This document shows, one piece after another, positions 1-11,624 of a DNA stretch of 57,301 nt. The position numbers and the translations under genes are program-made. Each line of letters opens with the position of its first letter. Within the stretch, counting starts at the first letter, position 1. The notes beneath the pieces were generated by a model that was given only the letters and a program-made list of their open reading frames with translations, ran no database searches and had not been told where the DNA came from. The stretch is from Desulfuromonas acetexigens (lineage in GTDB: Bacteria > Desulfobacterota > Desulfuromonadia > Desulfuromonadales > Trichloromonadaceae), in NCBI RefSeq assembly GCF_900111775.1, contig NZ_FOJJ01000009.1, forward strand, positions 1 through 57,301. Direction: 5' to 3'.

Positions 1-105
1 CTGCTTTGCCAATTGGGAACTTACGACCCCTTGTTACCAAGACGCCGCTCCCTTGAGCTACCGGGGTGAACGGACAACTCCCCGGACGGGACTTAAACCC
101 GTTAG
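1..105 (-). pseudogene. Degenerate tRNA-like sequence (possible tRNA-Thr relic)
   Basis: Read on the minus strand, positions about 65-1 resemble a tRNA: a D-arm-like TAGCTC...GAGC segment, then CTTGGTAA like the anticodon loop of tRNA-Thr(GGU), then GGGGTCGTAAGTTC like a variable loop and T-arm start. The D loop is too short, the anticodon stem does not pair and no acceptor stem closes. Just upstream on the same strand (101-85) is a perfect T-arm-like hairpin, ACGGG-TTTAAGT-CCCGT. A CCGGGG/CCCCGG hairpin lies at about 84-60. These look like decayed tRNA pieces rather than a working tRNA. Structure and anticodon are uncertain. Confidence 0.3.
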
Positions 106-227
106 ATATTCAACTGTTACTGCGTACTGACAGATTTATTTTCAAGCCAAATTCCGCCACATAAACTTGCACCACCACCAATCCCTCGTCAAGTCGGGAA
201 TCCATGTAATATTCCCACTTTTTTCTC

Positions 228-1040
228 TTACCCCTTCCGCCACCACCGCTCCGGCACCGTCTCCTTCCACCCCAGTTTTTCAATCACCGCCGCGAAGCTG
301 TCTTCGAGAGGCGCGGTGATGCGGAGCGGTTGGCCGGTTACGGGGTGGGGGAGGGTGATTTCGACGGCGGCGAGGAGCAGGCGGTGGCAGGCGTAGGTTT
401 CACGGAAGAACCGGTTGTGTCGCCCTTCGCCATGCTTGGTGTCACCGATGAGGGGGTGGAAGAGGTGCTTGAAGTGGCGGCGCAGCTGGTGCTTGCGCCC
501 GGTTTTCGGCCGCGCCTCGACCAGGCTGTAGCGGCTGCTGGGGTAGCGGCCGACGGGGCAGGGGAGTTCGACCGTGGCGAGGCGACGGAATTCGGTGACC
601 GCCGGCTGCGGCCCCTTGTCGGGTCGGGCCAACCGGTCGCTGTGCCGGTCGAGTTCCTCGGTCAGGGGATAATCAATGACCCCCTCTTCTGGGGGAATCC
701 CCCGGACCACGGCGAGATAGGTCTTCTCCACCGCTCCAGCGGCGAAGGCCTCGCCCATCCGTCGGGCGACATCGGGGTTGAGGGCGAGCAACAGCACCCC
801 GGAGGTCGGCCGGGCGAGGCGATGGACCGGGTAGACCCATTGCCCCAGTTGATCGCGCACCAGCTGCAGGGCGAAGCGGGTTTCACGCCGGTCGATTTCG
901 CTGCGATGGACGAGGAGACCGGACGGTTTGTTGACCGCCACCAGATGCTCATCCCGATAGAGAATTTCCAGCCTTTCTCCGGAATCGTCCGTTAGGGAGG
1001 GTGGGGTTCGGATCACTTTGTACCGATTTTCAGCGTTCAT
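228..1040 (-). CDS. truC: RluA-family tRNA pseudouridine synthase, probably TruC
   Basis: A 270-residue pseudouridine synthase of the RluA/RsuA superfamily, which isomerises uridine in RNA. TruC acts on U65 of tRNAs. The catalytic motif is HRLARPTSGVLLL (about residues 73-85), where the aspartate of the usual HRLDRPTSG is replaced by alanine. That is odd, because this aspartate is the nucleophile of the family. The KTGRKHQLRRHFKHL segment in the second half matches the conserved RTHQIR-type motif. Length fits TruC (about 260 residues). The ATG at 1040 follows an AGG about 5 nt upstream. It stands alone between the tRNA-like relic and an HD-GYP gene on the same strand. The family is sure. The exact target is less certain, and the missing Asp should be checked. 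Confidence 0.72.
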   Translation of the reverse strand: MNAENRYKVIRTPPSLTDDSGERLEILYRDEHLVAVNKPSGLLVHRSEIDRRETRFALQLVRDQLGQWVYPVHRLARPTSGVLLLALNPDVARRMGEAFAAGAVEKTYLAVVRGIPPEEGVIDYPLTEELDRHSDRLARPDKGPQPAVTEFRRLATVELPCPVGRYPSSRYSLVEARPKTGRKHQLRRHFKHLFHPLIGDTKHGEGRHNRFFRETYACHRLLLAAVEITLPHPVTGQPLRITAPLEDSFAAVIEKLGWKETVPERWWRKG

Positions 1041-1127
1041 TATCGCCTGTCAAAGTTTCCGGAGGGGCCCGTCTATCGCCGGCAGACCTGCCGCTAGCAG
1101 ACGTAAATAGAGGAGGGGGGCTTACGC

Positions 1128-2180
1128 TCAGCCGGCGAAGAGCTGGATGAAGATTTCGAAGAGCTTGCGGTCGAGGTCCGAGGTGAACTGCTGGTACATG
1201 ATCTTGAAGGCGTCGAAGGTCGATTTGCGCTGGTGGTAGGGGCGGTCGGCGGTCAAGGCCTCGTAGACATCCGCCAGCCGGCAGATGCGGGCGTAAGGGT
1301 GGATGTCATCCCCGGTCAGGGCATTAGGGTAGCCCTTGCCGTCATCCCGCTCATGGTGCTGAAGGGCGATAATCTTCGCCTCTTCGGTGAGCAGCCCGCT
1401 TTCGGCGAGCATAATATGACCGTCGTCCGGATGTTTGTTGACGATTTGGCGTTCGCTTTCGGTCAAAGCTCCCGGCTTGTTGAGGATCTCGATGGGAATC
1501 CGGCATTTACCGAGATCGTGGAGGAAAAACCCGGGACCTAATGTTTCCATCTTTTTCATTGAGTCGCTACCGAAAAAGATTTTCGCCAGGGCGACGCCGT
1601 AAATCCCCACATTGGTGCAGTGGGTGTAGGTCGAATGGTCGTAGGCGGTGAGACGGATCAAGTGCCGGGTGGCGCTGTCGTCGGTCATGATCAGGCTGAC
1701 CGTCGGCAGAATCGCCTCCTGGGCCTGACGAACGAAGGGAGCCCGGGGTTCATCGAAGGCCCAGCGGAGAATTTCCTGACAGGAGGCGTGGACCGCCTGG
1801 GCCTTCTTTTCTGAGCTGGTATGGGGATCGCGAACAACGGAAATCAGCGAATTTTTCAGGAAGTCGAAATAGACCGGGCTGTCTCCTTCCTGAATGTATA
1901 GGTAGTTCAGGCCATGGGTCAGCAGTCGTTCACGTACAACGCGATCGACGGGGAGACGGCGCTGGGAAAAGAGCACGAAACGGTTATGGCCCGTTCTGCG
2001 ATAGAGATCGCACGGCGTGACCATCTCCGGGTCGAGACACCGCAGATCAACAGGGTACCATCCCTGTTCGCTCACCGGAGGAAGGGACGAATGTTCGGTG
2101 GAAGGGGTCAGGGGTGTCGGCTGTTCCTGCAATAGAGCCTCGCAAAGTTCAAGAGCTGGGATCTTTATACCGCTCAACAT
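1128..2180 (-). CDS. HD-GYP domain protein (predicted cyclic-di-GMP phosphodiesterase)
   Basis: A 350-residue cytoplasmic protein with a C-terminal HD-GYP domain, which in this family hydrolyses cyclic di-GMP using a bound metal pair. The domain runs from about residue 165 to the end. Visible signatures are HDLGK, HPDDG and HHERDDGKGYP, the last being the full GYP motif, so it looks catalytically competent. The N-terminal 150 residues have no domain I recognise and no membrane helix. It has no CheY-like receiver, so the input signal is unknown. The ATG at 2180 has AAGG a few bases upstream. It is separated from the regulator gene upstream by a terminator and is probably transcribed alone. Confidence 0.87.
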   Translation of the reverse strand: MLSGIKIPALELCEALLQEQPTPLTPSTEHSSLPPVSEQGWYPVDLRCLDPEMVTPCDLYRRTGHNRFVLFSQRRLPVDRVVRERLLTHGLNYLYIQEGDSPVYFDFLKNSLISVVRDPHTSSEKKAQAVHASCQEILRWAFDEPRAPFVRQAQEAILPTVSLIMTDDSATRHLIRLTAYDHSTYTHCTNVGIYGVALAKIFFGSDSMKKMETLGPGFFLHDLGKCRIPIEILNKPGALTESERQIVNKHPDDGHIMLAESGLLTEEAKIIALQHHERDDGKGYPNALTGDDIHPYARICRLADVYEALTADRPYHQRKSTFDAFKIMYQQFTSDLDRKLFEIFIQLFAG

Positions 2181-2247
2181 TTTACCTTACCCGATGAAAG
2201 AAAATCCAGCTTCCTCCGATTGCATAGCCCAATGGACCCGCGCACAA

Positions 2248-2277
2248 ACAAAAAAACGGCGCTCACAGGGAACGCCG
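2248..2277 (-). terminator. Rho-independent terminator after the GntR-family gene
   Basis: On the minus strand a CGGCG...CGCCG stem (2277-2273 with 2261-2257) with an 11-nt loop is followed directly by seven T. It lies just past the stop of the GntR/FCD gene and before the HD-GYP gene, so the two are separate transcription units. Confidence 0.8.
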
Positions 2278-2306
2278 CTTGCCATACTTATATTCAGCGA
2301 AGCGTC

Positions 2307-3017
2307 TCAGACGTCGCCGACTTGGTGTAAAATCGAACCTTCGAACGGACGCCCCTCTTTCTGCGCCATACTCTGGATCAGCTGCTGACCGCCAAAAGCG
2401 GCGGTTTTTGTCACCAGGGTTTCCGCCAGCTCTCCATCCCGGGCCTTGAATGCTTCAAGCAGCTTGCGATGCTCCTGCACCGAGACTTCCATCCGCCCCG
2501 GCAAGCTCAGGGAAGCCATGCGCAGACGATTAAACTTGAGCAGAAGCTGGCTGATCAATTCCAACAGCTTATCATTCCCCGAGGCGCGAATAAACGCTTC
2601 ATGAAAGTCGCTGTGAACCCGGAAAAAATTTTTGACATCCCCCTCGCGGGCGAGCTTTTCCAGGCGGTCATTGATCGTTTCCAGCCGCTCAATATCCCGG
2701 TCGCTAAGCTTGTCGGCGGCCATTCTCGCCGCATAACCTTCAAGCACGCTCTTGATGGCGTAGAACTCCTCCACATCCCGTTCCGACAGGGAAGCGACGA
2801 CCGCGCCCTTGCGGGGGATAACGGTCAGGTAGCCTTCCGATTCCAACTGGCGGAAGGCTTCCCGGATCGGCGTGCGGCTGATGCCAAAACGCTCTGCTAA
2901 TTCCGGCTCCGCAACCTTCTCCCCCGGCTTCAGGGAACCTTTAAGTATCGCTTCACGGATCGTTTCGAGAATCTTTTCCCGTAAAGTCAAATGACTGTCG
3001 ACGAGTTTCTTTCGCAC
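2307..3017 (-). CDS. GntR-family transcriptional regulator, FCD (FadR) subfamily
   Basis: A 236-residue regulator. Residues about 10-75 form the GntR winged helix (PELAERFGISRTPIREAFRQ is the recognition region). Residues about 85-215 form the FCD helical ligand-binding domain, with the D...H...H metal/ligand residues seen in VHSDFHEAFIRASGN. Members usually repress acid-metabolism genes (lactate, pyruvate, glycolate or amino-acid pathways) and are released by an organic acid. The ligand here cannot be read from sequence, and no obvious metabolic target gene is adjacent. The start is GTG at 3017 with GGGAG about 7 nt upstream. Its own promoter contains a perfect inverted repeat (3066-3080), so autorepression is likely. 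Confidence 0.88.
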   Translation of the reverse strand: MRKKLVDSHLTLREKILETIREAILKGSLKPGEKVAEPELAERFGISRTPIREAFRQLESEGYLTVIPRKGAVVASLSERDVEEFYAIKSVLEGYAARMAADKLSDRDIERLETINDRLEKLAREGDVKNFFRVHSDFHEAFIRASGNDKLLELISQLLLKFNRLRMASLSLPGRMEVSVQEHRKLLEAFKARDGELAETLVTKTAAFGGQQLIQSMAQKEGRPFEGSILHQVGDV

Positions 3018-3063
3018 CGAAATACTCCCATCCCCCTGATGAGTTGTCCTTCATCCCCAGCGA

Positions 3064-3091
3064 ATTGTATACAGTATACATTTTATGTCAA
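3064..3091 (-). promoter_or_regulatory. Sigma70-type promoter with GntR-type operator in its spacer
   Basis: On the minus strand TTGACA (3091-3086), a 16-bp spacer and TACAAT (3069-3064) form a strong promoter for the GntR/FCD gene. The spacer and -10 hold the perfect inverted repeat TGTATAC-A-GTATACA (3066-3080), which has the TNGTATAC...GTATACNA form of FadR-subfamily operators. A repressor bound there would block RNA polymerase. Confidence 0.75.
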
Positions 3092-3226
3092 GTTTTTTCC
3101 GGGAAGAGGTTTGGTTTGTTATGTTTTTTCTCAGTCTTATCCATATCTTCTGAAAGAGTAAATTGTGGGGAGAGATTTATTGATAACCGAATCACTCGCA
3201 GAAGAGAGAGAAAGGTTACGACATGA

Positions 3227-3257
3227 ATAAAAAAAGGCGACCCCGGAGAGTCGCCTT
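3227..3257 (-). terminator. Rho-independent terminator of the ATP synthase operon
   Basis: A perfect 8-bp stem, AAGGCGAC/GTCGCCTT (3257-3250 with 3241-3234), has an 8-nt loop. On the minus strand it is followed by a run of T (AAAAAAA on the plus strand). It sits about 30 nt past the atpC stop. Confidence 0.88.
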
Positions 3258-3284
3258 ATTTCTAAGTTATCAACAAGTGCCTTT

Positions 3285-3698
3285 TTAACGTCCTTGCCGC
3301 CCGGCAACCTGAATACGGATCAGGGCACGCTCCAGAGCGGCCTGCATGACCAAGAAATCCTTATCCTCGGAAGAGAGCTTGCGCAGTGCTTCCTCCGCAC
3401 GGCCCAAGGCGGCCCGGGCCCGTTCGAGATCAATCTCGTCCGCAGGCTCGGCGGTTTCTACCAGGACGGTCACCTTGTCGTCTTCAACTTCCACATAACC
3501 CCAGTTCACGGCCAGATGAAAGACTTCACCGCCACGACGGTACGACAGTTCGCCAATCTTAAGAGTCGTAAGCAGGGGAGTATGCCCGGGAAGAATGCCG
3601 AATTCGCCCAGCGTGCCGGGGGCCGTGACCTCATCGACTTCCTCGGAGAGGGCCTTTTTATAGGGGGTGACCAATTCGAGTCTGAGCTTTTCTGCCAT
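3285..3698 (-). CDS. atpC: ATP synthase F1 epsilon subunit
   Basis: A 137-residue epsilon subunit of the F1 central stalk, which couples rotation and inhibits ATP hydrolysis. The N-terminal beta-sandwich is evident (LELVTPYKKALSEEVDEVTAPGTLGEFGILPGHTPLLT). A shorter helical C-terminal domain starts at about residue 88 (RARAALGRAEEALRK). The start is the ATG at 3698, preceded by AAAGGATG at good spacing. A frame three codons longer lacks a better site. It is the last gene of the atp operon, 56 nt after atpD, and is followed by a strong terminator. Confidence 0.95.
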   Translation of the reverse strand: MAEKLRLELVTPYKKALSEEVDEVTAPGTLGEFGILPGHTPLLTTLKIGELSYRRGGEVFHLAVNWGYVEVEDDKVTVLVETAEPADEIDLERARAALGRAEEALRKLSSEDKDFLVMQAALERALIRIQVAGRQGR

Positions 3699-3754
3699 TA
3701 CGAACATCCTTTACCGGAGTGGCGGGGCTTGACGCCCCGCCGCAACAACATCTA

Positions 3755-5215
<1,461 letters not shown>

Positions 5216-6085
5216 TTAATTCTTGACCGATTCCGCTCCGGAAATAATCTCCATGAGCTCCTTGGTGATGGCTGCCTGCCGCGCGCGATTGTATTGCAGG
5301 GTCAACTTGCCGATCATTTCCTTGGCGTTCTTGCTGGCACTGTCCATAGCGCTCATGCGGGCGCCATGTTCCGATGCCACAGACTCAAGGAGAGCACGGA
5401 AGATCTGCACTTCGACGTTTTTTGGCAGCAACTGCTCCAGGACTGCGCCTCGATTCGGCTCATAAAGATACTGAGTCATCTGCGTCCCCTCGGCAACTTC
5501 GCGGGGAATGATCGGCAGCAACTGGGCGGTCGTGACCACCTGGGAAATGGCGCTACGAAAGGCATTGTAGATGAGGTAAACGGCGTCATATTGTTCTGTT
5601 ACATAGCCGTCAACGATCTCTTGCCCAAGCAAGGATGCCGTTCCGAAGGAGGTGGCCCCGGAGATGTTTTCGTATACCTTACCGATATTGAGGCCTGGGC
5701 GATGCTTGAGATATTCCTTGCCCTTGCGGCCGATAACCATCAGGTCGTAGGCTTCGAAGCCGTCTTCGTTCTTACGGACAAAGCGCTCTGCGGTTTTGCA
5801 GATGTTCGCGTTGAAACCTCCACACAGCCCTCGATCCGCCGTCAGGATCACAACCAGTGCCCGCCGTTTGCCCCGGGAGAAAAGCAGGGGATGGGCTTCC
5901 GCTTCCTCTCTGGCAGCCAGACTGGAAAGGACTTCCAGCATCTTGTCAGCATAAGGCCGGGAGGCAACCACCGCATCCTGGGCGCGCCGCAGTTTCGCGG
6001 CCGAGACCATTTTCATGGCCTTGGTGATCTGCTGGGTATTTTTGACCGAGCCGATCCGTTTTTTTATGTCCTTCAGACTTGGCAT
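5216..6085 (-). CDS. atpG: ATP synthase F1 gamma subunit
   Basis: A 289-residue gamma subunit, the rotating shaft of F1. The diagnostic N-terminal coiled-coil ([20 protein letters not shown], then [16 protein letters not shown]) and the C-terminal helix ([20 protein letters not shown]) are both present, as is the central Rossmann-like part with [12 protein letters not shown]. The length is standard. The ATG at 6085 has AAAGG 8 nt upstream. It lies between atpA and atpD in the operon. Confidence 0.96.
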   Translation of the reverse strand: MPSLKDIKKRIGSVKNTQQITKAMKMVSAAKLRRAQDAVVASRPYADKMLEVLSSLAAREEAEAHPLLFSRGKRRALVVILTADRGLCGGFNANICKTAERFVRKNEDGFEAYDLMVIGRKGKEYLKHRPGLNIGKVYENISGATSFGTASLLGQEIVDGYVTEQYDAVYLIYNAFRSAISQVVTTAQLLPIIPREVAEGTQMTQYLYEPNRGAVLEQLLPKNVEVQIFRALLESVASEHGARMSAMDSASKNAKEMIGKLTLQYNRARQAAITKELMEIISGAESVKN

Positions 6086-6111
6086 CTGTCTAACCTTTGG
6101 CTGGCGATAAT

Positions 6112-8167
<2,056 letters not shown>

Positions 8168-8171
<4 letters not shown>

Positions 8172-8770
8172 TGTAGTTCTCCCACCTTCTTCATGTATTC
8201 ATCAACGAGACGATTCTGGTCGTTGCTGTTGAAGTTCTTTTTCAGCAGCTCCTCCGCTACCTTCAGCGCCATGTCGCTGGCTTCCCGCTGCAACTCGATG
8301 CGGGCCTTGGCGACTTCAAGGGCGGCGGACTTCTTCGCTTCTTCCTCAATTTTGAGGGCCATTTCGCGGGCGTTGGCGAGGATGCGTTCCCGCTCCAGTT
8401 CCCCTTCGCGCTTAATAGCTGCATAGATGTCATCAATTTCCGCCGAAGCCTTGGTCAACTTGTCGTCGTACTCGGCGAACTTCGCTTCAGCCTTTTCCTG
8501 GGCAGCCTTGGCTTCGGCGAGAGATTTTTCGATCCCTTCCTTCCGCCCGGACAAACCCTTGCGTATCGGCTTGGTGACAAAGTAAGCCAGCAGTCCGAAG
8601 GTGACCGCGAAATTGAACAGGCGGTAGAGAAAATCCTTGAGCAGCACGCCGCTATCGACATGGTGCCCTTCACCTCCAGCGGCGAGCACCGTGCTGGCCG
8701 TCGCCACCATCAGGATACCGGCAAGGATGCCGGTCAGCTTCGTCTTCATGCGAACCCCCTTGACGTTCAT
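8168..8770 (-). CDS. atpF: ATP synthase F0 b subunit
   Basis: A 200-residue b subunit of the peripheral stator stalk. Unusually it opens with a signal-peptide-like stretch (MKTKLTGILAGILMVATAST, followed by an AAGG site) before the membrane helix FNFAVTFGLLAYFV. A long charged helix then fills the rest (KAAQEKAEAKFAEYDDKLTK and onward). A cleavable leader on atpF is known in the Desulfuromonadales. Two starts are plausible: ATG 8770, which abuts the atpX stop and follows GGGAGGG, or ATG 8749, which follows AAGGGGG. The pair atpX-atpF supplies the two different stalk chains. Confidence 0.92.
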
Positions 8771-9196
8771 TTACACCGCCCTCCCAAGAATCTTGGAGGC
8801 GATCTGCGAAGCCAGGGCATTCGCTTCCTTTTTCAGTATCTTACCAGCGGCATCGGCTTCACCGGCAACCCGGGTCTTGATCTCTTGAAGCTGTGCGGCA
8901 GCCTTGTTCTGTGCCTGCCCGAGTATCGTCGCCTCGTCGGCAGCTGCTGCTTTGCGCATTTCTGCCCGCTCTTCATTCCCTTTGACCTTGGCGGCCTGCA
9001 GCTGCTGCTGATACCGCTCCATCTTCTCATTGATCGAAGCTTCCAGCTCCTTGGCCCGGGCGTGAGAGCCATCAATGGTTTCACGGCGGCGATTGAGCAT
9101 GCCGCGCAGCGGGCGGTAGAGAATGAAGTTCAGCGCCGCCATCAGGATGAAGAAGTTGGCGAACTGAAGCCAGATTGTCCAATCGACTTTGATCAC
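8771..9196 (-). CDS. atpX: ATP synthase F0 b' subunit
   Basis: A 141-residue second b-type stalk subunit (b'). One N-terminal membrane helix (WLQFANFFILMAALNFILYR) leads into a continuous charged coiled-coil. The conserved YRPLRGMLNRRRETIDG turn follows the membrane segment. It heterodimerises with atpF in organisms that carry both. It is the first gene of the operon, with its promoter at 9305-9332. The a (atpB) and c (atpE) genes of F0 are not in this window and must lie elsewhere. Confidence 0.92.
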   Translation of the reverse strand: MIKVDWTIWLQFANFFILMAALNFILYRPLRGMLNRRRETIDGSHARAKELEASINEKMERYQQQLQAAKVKGNEERAEMRKAAAADEATILGQAQNKAAAQLQEIKTRVAGEADAAGKILKKEANALASQIASKILGRAV

Positions 9197-9304
9197 TGCA
9201 CACCCCTTGTTTTTAGCCTTGAGATAAAGAAGCCGGTTCGGAACTCAATCTATCGAACCGGTTGATTAAAAATCCAGCTTAGCCAGGAAGTAAAACAGGG
9301 CATT

Positions 9305-9332
9305 GCTATCACAGTAGATCCTGGACTGTCAA
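9305..9332 (-). promoter_or_regulatory. Putative sigma70 promoter of the atpXFHAGDC operon
   Basis: On the minus strand TTGACA (9332-9327), a 16-bp spacer and GATAGC (9310-9305) precede atpX by about 110 nt. The -35 is perfect and the -10 is weak. It is the best candidate in the 214-nt gap between the bactofilin gene and atpX. Confidence 0.55.
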
Positions 9333-9410
9333 GCCCCTTTGCTGGGCCCCTGCGGCTTTTTTGGCTTTTTCTTAGATAGAAATGCCGGGAAGACCACAGC
9401 GCGGCAGGGA

Positions 9411-9806
9411 TCAGGATCCGTTCGCGGCGTCAGTGGGGCTCATGGACAAAGTCCCATTGAGAACAACCCCTGCCTCCACCATCAAGACGGGGGTTTCAAG
9501 GGATCCGTCGATCTGGGCCGGCGCCCGCAGCTCCGCCTTGTTCAGCACCTTAATATTTCCCTGTAGTTTGCCACTGACGATCAGCGTTCCAACAGAGATT
9601 TCTCCTTGAATATCCGCCCCGGGGCCGATGATGAGGATGTCCCGTGATTGGATCTCGCCCCGAAAAACGCCGTCGATACGAACGATTTCATCGAACACCA
9701 ACTTGCCTTCGAACTGGCTCCCCGGACCCAGGAAGGCTTTAATATCACTTTTTTCCACGGGATTTTCCTTACGCATACGTTCTCTGTCCTTCCCGATCTT
9801 CAACAC
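9411..9806 (-). CDS. Bactofilin (polymer-forming cytoskeletal protein)
   Basis: A 131-residue bactofilin. These proteins polymerise without nucleotides into cytoskeletal filaments and scaffold polar or division-related proteins. Residues about 22-110 form the repetitive right-handed beta-helix core, with short alternating hydrophobic/Gly/Asp turns (VRIDGVFRGEIQSRDILIIG, then ADIQGEISVGTLIVSGKLQG). Short disordered ends flank it, as usual. The GTG at 9806 follows AGGAG at 6 nt, so translation starts 11 nt after the parB stop. The parA-parB-bactofilin order suggests a link to chromosome segregation, as known for Myxococcus bactofilins that organise ParABS. Confidence 0.9.
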   Translation of the reverse strand: MLKIGKDRERMRKENPVEKSDIKAFLGPGSQFEGKLVFDEIVRIDGVFRGEIQSRDILIIGPGADIQGEISVGTLIVSGKLQGNIKVLNKAELRAPAQIDGSLETPVLMVEAGVVLNGTLSMSPTDAANGS

Positions 9807-9816
9807 AAAAAGCTCC

Positions 9817-10665
9817 TCAGGCGACCCCGAGAAATTCCAGCAACCGATTCAGCTCTTCCGGGGAGTAAAAGGCGATTTCAATCTTCCCTCCCTTGCCCCG
9901 AGTGTTGATTTTCACCTGGGTTCCCAAAGTCTTTTTCAGTTCGCTTTCAAGATGCTGCAACTGCGGATTACCCGGAGGCTTTTTCCGCGCCTTGACGGGA
10001 ATGCCAAAACTTTTAATCTTTTTTACCAGGGCTTCCGTTTCACGTACCGACAGAGCTTTCTGCACGACTTGGTCTCGGGCTTCGAGCAAATCCTCATCAT
10101 TTTCCAGGGAGAGCAGGGCGCGGGCATGGCCCATGCTCAACCGTGCGTGCATGACATCCTCCCGCACCCCTTCCGGAAGTCTCAGCAGACGCAGGGAATT
10201 GGCGACGGTAGAACGGTCCTTACCGACACGCCGAGCCATTTCCTCCTGGGAAAAATCGAAATTTTCCATCAGGTTACGGTAGGCTTCGGCCTCTTCAATG
10301 GGGTTCAGGTCTTCCCGTTGGATGTTTTCGATGAGCGCCATCTCCAGCGCCCAATCCTCGGAAACATCCTGAATAACAACGGGAATTTCCCGCAGACCAG
10401 CTTTTTGCGAGGCCCGCCAGCGGCGTTCACCAGCGATGATCTGGTAATGGTCGTCGACCTGGCGAACAACCAAAGGCTGAATCACACCTTTTTCCCGGAT
10501 CGAGGCGACCAGTTCGGCCATCTTTTCATCATTGAAGGTTTTTCGGGGCTGTTGGCCATGCGGTCGTAATTCCTCGATTGGACAGAGGAAATACTTCCGC
10601 CCCTCCTGGGTAGCAGAATTCAAGAGGGCGCCGATGCCTTTTCCGAGCGCGGGTCGTTTTGCCAT
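9817..10665 (-). CDS. parB: Chromosome-partitioning protein ParB (CTPase, parS-binding)
   Basis: A 282-residue ParB that loads on parS and slides as a CTP-gated clamp. It opens MAKRPALGKGIGALL (the ParA-stimulating basic tail). The CTP-binding GERRWRAS and ENIQREDLNPIEEA motifs are at about residues 85-130. A helix-turn-helix (SQEEMARRVGKDRSTVANSL) follows, and the C-terminal dimer domain ends the protein. The start is the ATG at 10665, one base after the parA stop. The frame runs open for 70 more codons inside parA, but that stretch is only antisense-like noise in another frame. Its targets in this window are at 14157 and 31025. Confidence 0.95.
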   Translation of the reverse strand: MAKRPALGKGIGALLNSATQEGRKYFLCPIEELRPHGQQPRKTFNDEKMAELVASIREKGVIQPLVVRQVDDHYQIIAGERRWRASQKAGLREIPVVIQDVSEDWALEMALIENIQREDLNPIEEAEAYRNLMENFDFSQEEMARRVGKDRSTVANSLRLLRLPEGVREDVMHARLSMGHARALLSLENDEDLLEARDQVVQKALSVRETEALVKKIKSFGIPVKARKKPPGNPQLQHLESELKKTLGTQVKINTRGKGGKIEIAFYSPEELNRLLEFLGVA

Positions 10666-10666
10666 A

Positions 10667-11431
10667 TCAATGTCCTGCTTCGATGATTTCCTTGGCCAGT
10701 TCCAGATAGGCCTGCGCCCCCCGCGAGGCGATGTCGTAGAGCAACACCGGCAGTCCGTGGCTCGGAGCCTCGGAAAGGCGTACATTGCGGGGAATGACCG
10801 AGGTGAAAACCTGATCGCCAAAATGGGTACGAATTTCTTCGCTGACCTGATGGGAAAGGTTGTTGCGGCCATCAAACATGGTCAGAAGGATGCCCAGAAC
10901 CTTGAGTTCAGGATTGAGTTGCTTTTGAATCAGCCGGATGGTCTTCATCAACTGACTCAGCCCCTCCATGGCGTAGAACTCACACTGCAGGGGGATCAGC
11001 ACCGAGTCGGCGGCGGTCAGAGCGTTGACGGTCAGCAGGCCGAGGGAAGGGGGGCAATCGATGATAATGTAATCGTACTCGGCGCTAATCTGGCCCAATA
11101 CCTCGCGCAACTTCCCTTCGCGGGCAAAGGCCGAGACGAGTTCGATCTCCGCGCCGATCAGATCGGTATTAGAAGGCAGGATATCGAGATGTTCGAGGTT
11201 GGAGCGAACCCGTACCTCCTGAGCGGAAGCATCCCCGAGCAGGGCGTGGTAGACAGTCAATTCCTGGCTACACTTATCGATACCGACACCGCTGCAGGCA
11301 TTGGCCTGGGGATCCATATCAACGAGCAGGGTCCGTTTTTCCGCGGCGGCGAGAGAAGCAGCCAGATTGACAGCAGTGGTCGTCTTGCCCACTCCCCCTT
11401 TCTGGTTAGCAACCGCGATGATTTGAGCCAT
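10667..11431 (-). CDS. parA: Chromosome-partitioning ATPase ParA (Soj)
   Basis: A 254-residue deviant-Walker ATPase that drives origin segregation with ParB. The deviant P-loop KGGVGKTTTAVN (residues about 11-22) and the DMDPQANAC switch I and YIIIDCPPSLG Walker B motifs are intact. The short N-terminus marks the chromosomal type, not the plasmid type. The ATG at 11431 has AAGGAGAA just upstream. It is followed by parB after one base. The 193-nt gap to rsmG is long enough for a separate promoter, but none is clear. Confidence 0.96.
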   Translation of the reverse strand: MAQIIAVANQKGGVGKTTTAVNLAASLAAAEKRTLLVDMDPQANACSGVGIDKCSQELTVYHALLGDASAQEVRVRSNLEHLDILPSNTDLIGAEIELVSAFAREGKLREVLGQISAEYDYIIIDCPPSLGLLTVNALTAADSVLIPLQCEFYAMEGLSQLMKTIRLIQKQLNPELKVLGILLTMFDGRNNLSHQVSEEIRTHFGDQVFTSVIPRNVRLSEAPSHGLPVLLYDIASRGAQAYLELAKEIIEAGH

Positions 11432-11624
11432 AGAGTTTTCTCCTTGGGCTGGGCCAGAACGCAGAACTTACCATAACCCCCTTATTCAGCAAAGAAAAAA
11501 CTGTTTTATAGCGATCACTTCGAGGCCATCAGAAGATATGGGACAGCATCAAACATTCGACACTATATATTGTAGCCTTTTCTGGAAAAACAATCTCTCT
11601 CCATGTCATTTCTAATCCGCGATC

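Noticed and set aside
3044-3226. 60-codon plus-strand frame in the GntR-atpC gap
   Set aside because: It covers the operator/promoter region and has no coding character.
9334-9368. GC-rich hairpin followed by T-run on the plus strand
   Set aside because: No plus-strand gene lies upstream to terminate. On the minus strand it has no T-tract.
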